In this document: in pieces, positions 43,101-53,945 of the stretch | How the letters are laid out: each line of letters opens with the position of its first letter | How positions within the stretch are numbered: position 1 is the stretch's first letter | Assembly: GCA_021307315.1 (NCBI GenBank) | Contig: JAJSPD010000058.1 | Span: 186,001-250,000 of the forward strand | Origin: Bisporella sp. PMI_857 | Taxonomy: Eukaryota; Ascomycota; Leotiomycetes; Helotiales; Helotiaceae | Direction: 5' to 3' | DNA: 64,000 bases | Notes under the pieces: generated by a model | What the model was told of the DNA's origin: nothing | The model's input: only the letters and a program-made list of their open reading frames with translations | The model's database searches: none | Translations under genes and position numbers: made by a program

Positions 43101-43827
43101 GCCAATATCCGCTTAGCTGTTGTAGATTGAAGGTTAGGACACGAATCATAGCAGGGACTAGACTAATAACCAACGAGCCTTGGATAGAATATGCACAAAG
43201 TCGTCGAACAATGAGACTGTAATACGAGTGTGAAGAATGCTATGATATATTGCGAAATTTTCTCAATTGATTTCTCAGATATCATGTGTCGCCCCCATGA
43301 CAAAAGGCTACAATTCACTCCCGTCAGTGTCTTGGCTTGTGCAGGGACAAGCCTTAACAGCCACGCTGCCCCATCAATATCTATATATAAGACTAGGACC
43401 CATGCTTAGGGTAGAACTTCACGCCGTGAGGGATAAAAGCAAGGGCACCCCATTGATTGTTTGTTAAACACTAGGCACTGAGGAGTTAATGCTAGCCTAT
43501 TCTTTGGGGATAAAATGGCTAGGCATATACCTGTCAAAGAGCTTGACCTTCCTAAGAGCCGCGCCAGCACTGCTGCATATTGGCTGAACTGTATCCCGGG
43601 GTTTAGGGCAAGTACTAGTGAGTGAACTTCAAGTATTGTAAACAAAGTATATTGTATCCCTTTTCTTACGAGTACTTTTGCTTAAGAGCAAGCTCGATCG
43701 CACAAGGTCTCTCAAAGTACGTTTTTTGCCTCGGGGTAAAACAGGCTTCACATTGAATCATCGCTCTGGCCTTGCTGCGTATTTAAAAACTACAGTCCTT
43801 CAAGGTATATTCTGGTATCACTTACAG
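40104..43827. other. Long gene-poor interval, nothing recognised
   Basis: About 3.7 kb without a supported gene. A minus-strand frame at 40877-41104 ends in a protein-like stretch (ACLDGLAVGAANPQNLLLWF) that may be the tail of a decayed enzyme gene, but I could not name it or find its upstream part. The remaining frames are short and overlapping. Confidence 0.4.
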
Positions 43828-44776
43828 ATGTGCCGATGGTCTCCGCTGTCTCGTATGTACATATCACAACCTGCCCAACACTCTGCTAACCATCGGTCGA
43901 TCCACAGTATTCTTCTCATTCCTCCGCGCAAACCTAGTCCTTCAACCTCCACCACCGAATTCGAACACTTCTACCCTTCTCCTCAGCCCACCCTCCTCGC
44001 AGTTTCTCTCATCACTAGGCCCCTCCTCGGTCGGAACTATAGCAATAATCAAGTCCATCAGCGGAGTCGTCTCTACTAAAATTCTCAAATCTACTCCTCC
44101 CCTCACAACAATCACTCTAAGTTCCGTATCCGAAAAAGCCGTAGCTCTAGAACTAATCGCCGATTCTATCGCTGAACAACGCTACCTTGCGTCCCGCGCC
44201 GTTATCTTTCATCCTATCACCATAGTAGTATATGTCGTACTCTTGGGAATTGTCTGCCAACTTGTATATGCTGAACGTGAGAATCTCGTTATCGTAGCCA
44301 CCGCATCTGCTGCGGCGACGATGGCGTGCCTGATTCTTGTTATTACAAACGGATATGTCAATCTTGCGGAAGAGTTCTTACTGAAGGTCATGAAAGACAA
44401 AGGAGAAAAGGATATGATAATTGGGTCGCGGTATTCCGGTGAGATTATTGGTGCATTGATCTTGAGATTGGAACGAAATGGAAATAGAAAAGACAAGAAG
44501 GCGAAGAGCGGGAAGACCAGAGGAAAGGGTATTGTGAGAGCCTGGACTACGAGACCTAGGTATAGGGGAGCCGGCGTTGGGACAGCGATGTTGGAGGAGG
44601 CAGTCAAGGCAACGAGGGAGAAGCTGGGGAATTCGGCAGAGGTAACGTTTGCGGCTGAGCACGCGAATAGCAGGATGATTCTGCCGGAGTTGTTTAATGA
44701 GGTGTTTCGGAGAAGGGAAGCAAAGGCCGCCAGGGCGTTGATGAGCGTAGTTGAAAGAATGGAACCTGGAAAATAA
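43828..44776 (+). CDS. GNAT-type N-acetyltransferase domain protein with membrane segments
   Basis: Two exons (43828-43852 and 43908-44776) give about 297 residues; the 55-nt intron has a branch-like CTGCTAACC. A Pro/Ser/Leu-rich N-terminal part is followed by two hydrophobic segments: VIFHPITIVVYVVLLGIVCQ (about 105-125) and a second with ASAAATMACLILVI. The C-terminal half is GNAT-like: GEIIGALILRLER (beta strand 4), RAWTTRPRYRGAGVGTAMLE (motif A, R-x2-G-x-G-T) and AEHANSRMILPELFNEVF (C-terminal acyl-CoA arm). Acetyl-CoA-dependent acylation at a membrane is inferred. The ATG at 43828 follows an acceptor-like TTACAG, so an upstream exon cannot be excluded. Confidence 0.75.
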
Positions 44777-46073
44777 GAAGAGCGAATTATCCGGCTATCT
44801 TCAGAGGGCCCGCATGGTGTGGTTGATTGCCTTTTTTTTCTAGAACATGCTCTACCTATGAAATTCGTCCACGTGCTTTCTGATCGTGTAGTCCTGCACA
44901 TGCCTCTTGTTGCCCTAATGTGAATTTGGCCACAATTCGCAAAATATTGCCAGCTCGGCTTCATAAGATCTCGTCGATCTCCATGCCGATCTCGAGTGGG
45001 GGTGGTTTCGTCTTCGGATCGATAGTTGATCCATGTTGTGAGACAATGGTTCGTCTCCAACGCTCTCCAGGAGCAGTTGTGTTGTTGTCGCTATGAGCAA
45101 GATTCGTTAACATGGAATATGTCCACACGATTATCGTCGAAGCACATGTCCGTCGCGCAAGCGAGAAATGGACATCCGGCACAAGCGCAGCGCCCAGCGT
45201 GCCATCCACAAAACGCCCACCTAAACCTTGCCGGATTTGTCTTATACTGGCGTGATAAGTGGTCTGATAGTGCAAGCCACACTGAATAAAGTAAAAAAGT
45301 TTGTCCAAGCCATCTCCCCAATTCAACTTCACACTTCACTTTCGACACAGCCAAAGTAGCAGATCTGCCAGGTTAGTTGCAGAGAGAGCCAAATTATCAG
45401 GGCTAATGTACCCGATATTCACGTTAAGAGTTGTTTTGTTGATAGAAACCCGGGAAACAAGCTATCCAATGAAGACACTAGCAGGGTCGGGGCAATTCGG
45501 TTGTGCGTTGAGAGATATGCAGACCTTGCGCCTTAGTACCATGTAGGTCTGCCGAAATTCGTAGCTGGTTGCAGATACTGGCCCCGAAGGATAAAGCTCG
45601 GGACTGTGCATTTCTTCCGCCCAACCCACGGAGTAAACGCTTCGGTGTCCTCCGTCTTTGGATTTGTTCTATTTGTTCGGCATCCAGTCAATTGCATTCG
45701 AGCACATCTCTACCATGAGCTTCATCTATTCACTCCAGTATTGGGCCATCATATCATTGTAGAACATTTTCGTATGACCCGAGGAAGAACTGGTTGTAGG
45801 CTCAAAGCATTTTGCAAGCAATTTTATACTCCTACAAACCTCTCTGTATTCTCATTGGGATCCGAATTCCCCACACTTGATATGCCAGCTTATATCTAGT
45901 CCTCTCTCCACAGTCTTGATACGTCACTACAACGACTCAATCACGTCACAACTGATCACCTTATCTATTCGAGCCTCACTCCCTGCAGCTCAAATTATAT
46001 CTTGCCCAAACCAGGAATCTACACGTTTGTAGGAGTGGAGTTAGTCTCAGCGTACTAGAGCCGTCCTTAACTA
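44777..46073. other. Intergenic, nothing recognised
   Basis: About 1.3 kb between two plus-strand genes. Contains the 3' region of the GNAT gene and a CT-rich stretch near 45920-46070 that probably belongs to the promoter of the bHLH gene. A 283-residue antisense frame (44209-45060) overlaps the GNAT exon and was rejected. Confidence 0.5.
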
Positions 46074-47402
46074 ATGGCGAAACCTCTCACTCAACAACCC
46101 GCCGTCGACTACTTCTCATTGTTAACACAAAAACATCAGGTAAGTATCCTTATTCTTCACATTACTTAAAGATTCCATCTCCTAGGCATAACATGAACCA
46201 TCCGGACTTAGGAACTGCTACTTACCTGGCACACTGAATCGCCTGACTCTTTTTCAGCTAACCATCAAAATAGAAAACTAAACCATCCGAATCCAGTTCT
46301 GATACTTACGAACTATCACTGACACCACCTGGGTCGTGTGACGAGAACCTCCTCCCACCAGTTTCCCCAAGCCTCGACTGTCCATCGTACAACCGACTAA
46401 AGACACAAGACAAGTCGGGACAGGTGTTCAACTTCGATTCAATCGACGACTGGATGGACTGGGACGAGCCAGATCCGGCGGATAATGCTCTATCGCCAAC
46501 CGGCGACATCTTCCCTAAGCTGAAGGAAGAACCGCAATCACTTAAGATACCAGCAGTATACCAACGATCAAACTCAAGTTCAGGAGGTATCACTCTGGCG
46601 CGTATCCAGCAGGATATTTCCACCGTATCCCGCAGTCCACCAATTTCAGAAGAGCCATTGCTCCAATTGCCATCCGCTCTCTCCTCTCCTCTAATAACAC
46701 AACCGCCTCAGAGCCTCTATTCTACACCCCTCTCCTGGTCCACGCCTTCGGCAACCTTCGCTACAGGACAGTTTACCCGCCTCACTCCACAAGAAGAATC
46801 ACGACTCCGCGCAATCGCCATGCCATCACTCTCCGTCAATACCTCGCAATCAAATACCTTCCAGCAAACATACTCTTCAACCTCTTCCTCGAGCCCCGAA
46901 CCACCGTCCAGATTCGATAACTTCGGGAAAAGGAAGTCCTCAGTAGAAGATGATGATGACGAAGATATGTCTGACTCCGAAATGAAGAATGGAAAGCCGG
47001 TGAAGAAGACAGCGCATAACATGATTGAGAAGCGGTATCGCACGAATCTGAACGACAAGATCACCGCGCTGAGGGATTCGGTGCCGAGTCTGAGGGTTGT
47101 GGGTAGGAGAAGGAACGATCAAGCAAAGAAAGAGATTCTTCAGGGCTTAAAGCCTGCGCGTAATTTGAGCAAGGTATCTTAACTCTTATGTCCTTATTTA
47201 AGAATTTTATGTTAATGAACCATAGGCAACGGTGCTCTCCAAAGCAACAGAGTACATAGTCCACCTCGAGAGACGCAACAATGCTATGCAGAAAGAACAT
47301 GCGGCCCTGAAGTCCCGCGTCGAAGCCTTCGAGATCTTGACGCAGAACCGACAAACACAATCGCGGGAGCGAACCAATAATTCGAGGCAAGTGCAGCAGT
47401 AA
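46074..47402 (+). CDS. SREBP-type bHLH transcription factor (short form, no membrane anchor)
   Basis: Three exons (46074-46139, 46274-47173, 47226-47402) give about 380 residues. The N-terminus (MAKPLTQQPAVDYFSLLTQK) is followed by a Pro/Ser/Thr-rich activation-type region. The DNA-binding domain is at about 265-345: KKTAHNMIEKRYRTNLNDKI, where Tyr in EKRYR marks the SREBP subclass that reads E-boxes and sterol elements, then LRDSVPSLRVVGRRR, a short loop, and ATVLSKATEYIVHLERRNNA with leucine-zipper continuation. SREBPs such as fungal SrbA have two membrane helices and a regulatory tail; here neither is present, as in some short fungal paralogues. The intron 1 acceptor (ending 46273) is the one that keeps frame. 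A possible extra exon from 47420 is discussed in the findings. Confidence 0.85.
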
Positions 47403-47789
47403 CCTTATGGCCTCGACAGGATCTTAAGTTAAGCCCATCTCCAAAACCCCGTGTAGTTTCTACTGCACCCAAAGTAACCAGAGAAAACCCCTTCTCTATT
47501 TCCTCGGTCAAGCCTAAGGGCCGACTTAGCCTCATCTCGAAGCCAGAGCCGAATGAACTATTCAAGGCTATAAGATAACCTGTCAATCCGGTTCACTGCA
47601 AAGTCTCAAGCGTTCAGACCAAGAAGCCTCCTGCTATCATCTTCTGCCTCAAATTCTTCATTCATAACCCAAAAATATGGCCACAAATACGGCCAACAAG
47701 ATCACGCCTCATCCTAGCGGTGTTTGGTAGGCACAGACCTCAACTTGCTATTTATTGCCAACGTCACCGGCGTGATATTTCGGGCCGGT

Positions 47790-48700
47790 TTACAGATACA
47801 CCTCACAGGTCACAGGCTTGTTAGAGGGCACACAGAGCTCCTGGAGGAGCCTCATGAAAAGGCACATATTGACTACGACTTCGTAGCTATCGTACGTACA
47901 CAAACCTCAATTACTACTGCCTCCGCCGGTCTTTAGATTCCAAATCCTAGTGTTGCTGTCCTCTACGAGGATGGCCTTGTCTATGAAACTGGCTCGACCA
48001 TTACATCTGCTGATGCCCTCATAGTATACTCTGGAGCAAAGACTGGTCGACTCCCCCTAGGTGAACGCATCGTGAGGGAGCCAAGCTCAGAAAACGAGAT
48101 ATGGTGGGGACCCGTGAACAAGACCATGACGACCGATGTAAGAACATATCTTTCAACGCCTACGCAAATATCTGATCTTTCGCTGCCTTCATGCTTCCCC
48201 ACTTCAACAGGAGAAGACGTGCGGGCATTTATTTGGCAGCCTCGCTCCCGTCCGACTGGTGTCCTCGGGCTGTTGGAAGATCTCCATCTCCACACTTCCT
48301 CGCTCGACCCGTGCATGTTGGCGCTAATTTTGACCGTGCGGATCTAGAGAATTAACCGCGAACGAGCCGTTGACTACCTCAATACGCATCGTGTCTTATG
48401 TTGGCGACGGATGTGCGGGGGTGGGATAAGATGTACCGAATCCAGGGTCCCGGCCATTTGCGCTCGGGCCTGCCATGCGCTCTTCACGCGCAATATGCTC
48501 ATCCGACCTGGCCGAAGGACCTAGAGCACTTTCACCCAGATTATACCATCCACAACGCTGGATCTTTCCCAGCCAACAGATTTACTGAAATAATGACCTC
48601 GGCAATATTACCTACGCCATATCCTGCCGCAACTGAAGAGACCTATGTAGATGGTAGGGCAGGCTATCAGGGTAGTGATCTTGGCGAAGCTTGTGGCGGA
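47790..48700 (+). pseudogene. ATP-dependent phosphoenolpyruvate carboxykinase pseudogene (PCK1-like)
   Basis: Segments of fungal PEPCK appear in order. HTELLEEPHEKAHIDYDFVA (near 47840) precedes an intron-like stretch (GTACGT to TTTAG, ending 47935). Next come NPSVAVLYEDGLVYETGSTI and VYSGAKTGRLPLGERIVREP, then SSENEIWWGPVNKTMTTD before a GTAAGA donor. Then RINRERAVDYLNTHR near 48350, ICARACHALFTRNMLIRP near 48460 and FHPDYTIHNAGSFPANRFTE near 48530. PEPCK makes phosphoenolpyruvate in gluconeogenesis. Frameshifts, stops and loss of everything after about residue 200 make it non-functional. The retained introns point to a DNA-level duplicate. The functional gene must lie elsewhere. Confidence 0.85.
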
Positions 48701-50046
48701 ACAACGCCTCAATCACACTTGTGTCGCAGAAACAAAACTCTAATTGCTGAAGTACTTTTGCTTAATATATAGTTTACACTATGGAACCTACTTTTAAATA
48801 CAGCGGGCCAGCTTGCCTAGCCTGAATATCTGATGCGCCAGTTGTAAATCATTTCTTTCAGGAATAACCCAAATCTTTGCTTCAGGGCACGTGATTCCAT
48901 TCTTCACAGAAGTTTACTTCTGCTCCTAAGCAGGTGGTCCCAGGGAGAAGACATGATGAAGCAGGCTATCAACATTACGTAAATCTCCTATTTGTGAAGA
49001 TTTCACGGTATCAATGCCCTTGAGGGTTAGACCCTATGTTATCACATAGGCTTCTTTGAGGAGGCTCTGGCGTTATTTTGCATTTACTTCGTTGCGCTAC
49101 GTCTCGTATCTAGAATTCAATATACATCTTGAACACAGACGGTACCGTATGTGACTCTAATAAGCTACGTCACGAGTGCCTCCGGGCCATGAAAACCACT
49201 ATATCTTGAGGGGGGTCGGGCAATGATGGGGACCACCCAGAGCCGAAGCAGCCTTTTGTCCTCTAAATTTCCTGGCACGATTCACTGAGGCAATGTTAAC
49301 AGTACCATACACATCAACTAATGAATCGACGGGCTTAATGATTGCACGAGCAAAGGCATTCATGGGTGCCAGATTGACCTCAAGAATGAACTTAGCTGAA
49401 GCTTGTTGTTTCAGCTTTGCGTTGCGGGGCTAGTTGTGGGAGGACAAACCAGACGCCAGTTCCGGCAGCATTGGGCACAGCAGACGAACGAGGGCATACG
49501 TACCCATCTATGCTGCATTCCGGGTCAAAATTTTGATTTTCCAGCTGCGCCGGACAAGGTTCCAAAGTGACCATAGCGGTCGGATATTATACACTACCTT
49601 ATTTATTCCCTTTAACTTTATTCCCTTTAACTTACATATGAACTATTGCAGGAAGATCCCCAACGCGGTAACACTCTGCCGGCACGCAAGCTCCCAAAGT
49701 GGAAGGATCCGTTCCTCCATTTCGGGGGTTGCATGTAGTCGTCCTCAAAGCTTTCAGCCACGATATATATGCGTACATCGCAGCGCGCTTTCGGATAGGA
49801 TGATACACAAACAGGACGCAATTCGGCCCAAGTACACGGATAACTATGGAGGAGTGAGCTGAGGGTGCAGGCTTGATACCAAGAGCGCTACGAATGTTAT
49901 GAAGAGATATCCGACACATATTATCGCCAGGAGGAGTATTACCAAAAAAACAACAAGCACGGCACGTTTGGCGGCAGGAGGGTGCTGAGTGAGGATGGGT
50001 CTTCGGACGAGCCTTTTCCCCCAAAGAAACGCGTCTGCAGTATTGG
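48701..50046. other. Intergenic, nothing recognised
   Basis: About 1.3 kb with short overlapping frames on both strands (for example 49434-49862 and 49632-50054) and no motif. A GT-rich decayed PEPCK remainder is possible but could not be read. Confidence 0.4.
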
Positions 50047-52810
50047 TTAGCCATGGCTCCTCTTTTCTACTTCGTGAAAGCCGGTGGATGGGAGCTTATG
50101 TTGGGGGGAAGAGCTCATACCATATTTCAAAAGTAGCTGTTGCCGGCGGCGCACATGCTCCATCTCAAAGCAAGGAATAGCAGTCGGAGGATATCCATAC
50201 TTGCGCTGCCATTGATCTGGAGTCCATGCAGTCAAGGGTGCGTCATATTTGAGAAACAATCCGTTTTCCGTGTGAGAGTCAATATAAAAGCGTATTCCTT
50301 TCCCAGCAAAGCCACGGCGTGAGGGCATCCCGCAGGCGAGATCTATCAAAAGACATGTTCCTTGAGACTGCCCATAGACCCGACATGTAATACGTCGAGC
50401 ATCTTCGTCGTCTAACCTTTCGATTGGGGAGGGGGGCGCTGGATGTCGATGATGTACTCTTGTTTGGAATTGTCGCCTCGCCCAGTCTGGGCTCGAACCA
50501 CAAACGCCTCCACATCATAGGGAATGCATTGAGTGGGAGGTGTTTCTAGAATAAGAAGGGACTCCGGGTTACTATCTAACAGGTCGATAAGGTACTTCAC
50601 TTGCTTGTCATTCCCTTCGGGCTTGATTCTGCGAAGGGCTGCTCCTACAACAAGACGATTGCCTGCCATGCTTCTAGGGATCCAGCCTAGCTCTGGGTGT
50701 CCTTTGACGAACACGCGAGGGGGGCCAGTATTATATAGTAACGACAAGGGAAGCTCGTCGCAGTTCTGAATCAACAGCTTTAACCTGTCTTCATGAGACA
50801 CAGATTTCAGGGCAAAAACATTGAAGTCGAGCAAATTGGCAAGAATTATAAGACCGTCGTGCGGCTTTGGCGTTGATCGCTCAAGAAGAGAGTTCCATGT
50901 CCATACAAACTGCGGTATCCGTAGGAGCTTTGCCAAGCGCGATCGCCTCGATGCCGATGGATTATTTGAAAGCATTTTTTTGTCGTCCAATAAGGCCCTT
51001 TTCAAGAGGTTCGGGATTGACCGTCGAGCATTAATAGATGCTCGTTCTAAAGGCGAGTGGTGCATTTCCACTTTGGGTAAGAGATGGTTGAGTGAGCCTG
51101 ATATCTCGTACGGCGTACCCATCATCTGGAAAGCGCAGCTTGAAGATAAGGCACCTTCTTCCAATGTCCATCCTCTCTGCATCCATTTGGAACTGAGAAC
51201 TAAAGCAGCAAACTCGTCCCCACTTAATTGGCTGGAATTAGGGACGCTGACGGCTTGAAATCCTTTGTCGAGTACGAGAGTGTTGAAGGCCCCGGCAAAG
51301 ACTGGCGTTATATGCTTCATGGCACGAAATTTCAAGTCCTTGTTATCCTCCGTTGGCCGCGATTCAACAGGAACTGGGATACAGAGAGTGTCCATCTAGA
51401 AGTATACTCGTTTCTTGTCGATATTGAAATACGGTTTGCTAGCGCGCGTCGCTTTCCAGGATTGCCAGTAGTAAGCGCTTCTAGCAGCAAACTCGGCGGT
51501 GCTGTCATCATAGAACGGACTGTACTCTGGGAAATAAGACTGAAAGATCAGTCTCTGTAGACAGAGAAACTGACGTCGGGGTATGGAATTTGATTGTGGA
51601 TTCCCTAAACTATCTGACTATACATGGGAGGCTGCTGTATAGGTGGTATATGGCGTACACTGGACTACTTGAAGATCTAGGTCATTCTCGAGGCTCACGG
51701 AGATGATAGGGATTCCACCCAATTTAATGATTTCGGTGATCTCTCCTCTCGGTGCATGAACGAATTCGCAGTCGTGGTGGTCATCGACATCATGCTGAAA
51801 CGGGTACTCACCTGGCTGATCATCTATGAGAGTGTGAGCGCAGCACGTCTGGAGCTCTAAACATTGCCTATGGTCTTCGACCGATGCTGAGTCATTTACT
51901 AAGCCTGCAAGGCTGTTGAGGATGAGGTAGTCGTAAGATTGACATAATTGTAGTGCCTGGTAAGGACACTATCTATTGTCAACAAAGTGTCTGTGGAGCC
52001 GCTCCGCAGCGCGTCTACCGCGGCTAACACTAGGAGGGAATGGTCGAAACTTATACTGCTGGCCATGCAAGTGCCTCCTGGCGTCTTCGTTCCCCATAGC
52101 CACTAAGCTGTCGCTCAGAAATTTGCTAGCACCATTTGCCAAACTTGGAGTAGTCCAGCTCACGATTCGAGAAGCCAGAGCTGAAGGCCAAGGAGCCCAA
52201 GGAGCCCAAGGTCCGGACGAGCGGGGACCGATGACTGAGAATGCACCGTCTGATATTGCACTTAACAAGTTGAGCAGCAGCTTCATGGATAAAGCCACAC
52301 GGTCAAAACGCTCATCATTCGCCCCGAAATAATCTGCGGCCTCTTCAAATATCTCGCTCTTCAAAGACGCTCTCTTGATAAGTGTCTGAAGTCCTTCCCG
52401 CGCAAGCCTTTTCCGTGAAGGTGATAGACGGCGAGCCGCCTCTGCCATTCTCGAAAATATTTATGTACGGCTTCCTTGTCAAGATTGATCAAACCTCCAG
52501 TTGCAAAACCATCTCTGTCGATCTCGTGTCCCAGAAAGGCCGAGAGGAGCTCAAAGAAAAACCACGACTGAAGGAAAGTTGCTAATGAGTCAATCGTCTC
52601 GCAATCTCGGACAAAATCGCCTGCATCGTCTGTCTGGGGGAATCCATTGCGCGCTGGGAAATCGTCACACGATGTATTGCGAAGCTGATGGAGGGGACCC
52701 GCAGGACACGGCACCCGGAGACTCGCTCTCACTGCTGCCCAAGGCAGCGGAGAAAAAATGCCATCCATCAAGGTGTTAGCCTGGTTTTTCGGCGAGATTG
52801 GATGCCGCAC
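50047..52810 (-). pseudogene. Decayed large HET-domain gene
   Basis: Minus-strand HET-type protein in pieces. The N-terminal region (52810 down to about 52450; ATFLQSWFFFELLSAFLGHE) shifts frame near 52448 into RRLSPSRKRLAREGLQTLIK. Around 51780-51690 come HHDCEFVHAP and EITEIIKLGGIPIISVSLEN. The HET core follows: YTTYTAASHV-stop-SDSLGNPQ, with TAG at 51618-51620, then VYF-stop-MDTLCIPVPVES, with TAG at 51396-51398. Both stops fall where this HET subclass has Trp (SHVW.DGLGN and W.DTLCIP) and are one transition from TGG. The 50412-51395 frame is intact, then a shift in a C-rich run near 50447 leads to RRITCRVYGQSQGTCLLIDL. At least two stops and two shifts: no full-length product. Confidence 0.8.
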
Positions 52811-53945
52811 GGCTCCCTCTAGATGTTAACGAAATGCGATGAGGCCGGTGCCTGACGGTGAAGCTTCGCCAGGGTATTACGGCTGGCCATAAACACCATT
52901 CCCGCGCTTGTTCTGCATCTCAGTTCGATAATAGGGTCCTTAGACTGTTGTCTTTAGAGGATTCATGAAGAGCCCTACTCGTGCCTAATTCCACTGCGAT
53001 CCGTTCTGGTGTTGCTAACACTGGATGTTCTTCTCGCTAACTGGAGTGGGTTTTATGCGGTTAAATAACTTGCATAGAACCCCTACACACGCAACTCGCG
53101 AAACTGCAAAGGCTAACATGTGACCCGCTCGCATGTATTCCTTAAATGGGACTAGTGGCCCATGGCCTGGGAACCTGACTTAGCCGACAGCTCTCGAGTT
53201 CTAACGTCCGTCCCTGCGTAGCATGGTGGGTTTCTCGCTACGCAGGGACGGACGTTATTATACCAAAGGATATATTGACCATATGCCTCAAGCAGTACTT
53301 GACTTATTGTATGAGAACCCGGAGTGTATATACAGATCATAAAGAGTGCGATGGACTATTTCGGATAGCTCGCAGAAAGTTGTATAGACGCTGCGAAGAT
53401 TTAATGGCTGTGTGTAATTTATCTCTAGTGGTGCTCCTTACCTCCATTGTCAATTATCACACCCAAGAGAGTTCGAGGAAGTCTTACCATCATCCGTATA
53501 AGGAATCCATGGTTGAGATTCCACCTCTTGAATAATAGCTGGTTTTACTGTAAAATGGGTGCTAACTGAGAAATGAGGCACCTTTCCACTGCACAGCGAA
53601 CAAGCTCTATATAATGCGTTAACTATTATTAGATAAGGTGGAAAGTTTGGAATTAGAGAATTAGAGAATTAGAAGACTCACTCGTCCAGCGAAAAAGCGC
53701 CCCGGAATGTTGCTCCACGGATAGTGTCGTCTGCATTCGCAGCTTCATTATCGTCACTATCTTCGGCGTTAAGATGCAAGCTCATCTCATAGCGAGCCGT
53801 ATAGATTGTCCAGAAAAGAAGATACTCTTGCTAGCACGTCCACAGCTAGCTTGTCCGCAGCTAGCTTCTCGTATTGACATAGTACCAAGTGCTTGTATCG
53901 TGGTCAAAACGCGGTAATCCTTCTCCGCCTTTAAAACAATTTAAT
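52811..53945. other. Intergenic with a perfect hairpin
   Basis: About 1.1 kb between two minus-strand HET genes. Contains the inverted repeat at 53202-53257 and a short tandem GAATTAGA repeat near 53650-53675. No gene was found. Confidence 0.5.
53202..53257. mobile_element. Perfect 21-bp inverted repeat with 14-bp loop
   Basis: TAACGTCCGTCCCTGCGTAG plus C at 53202-53222 is the exact complement of 53237-53257, separated by 14 bp. The outer bases are TA, as in Tc1/mariner targets. It looks like two transposon ends brought together by internal deletion, or a very small foldback element. A transcript across it would form a strong hairpin. Confidence 0.65.

Noticed and set aside
44209..45060. 283-residue minus-strand open frame
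   Set aside because: Antisense to the GNAT exon 43908-44776, with no recognised domain; the plus strand shows clear acetyltransferase motifs and a good intron.
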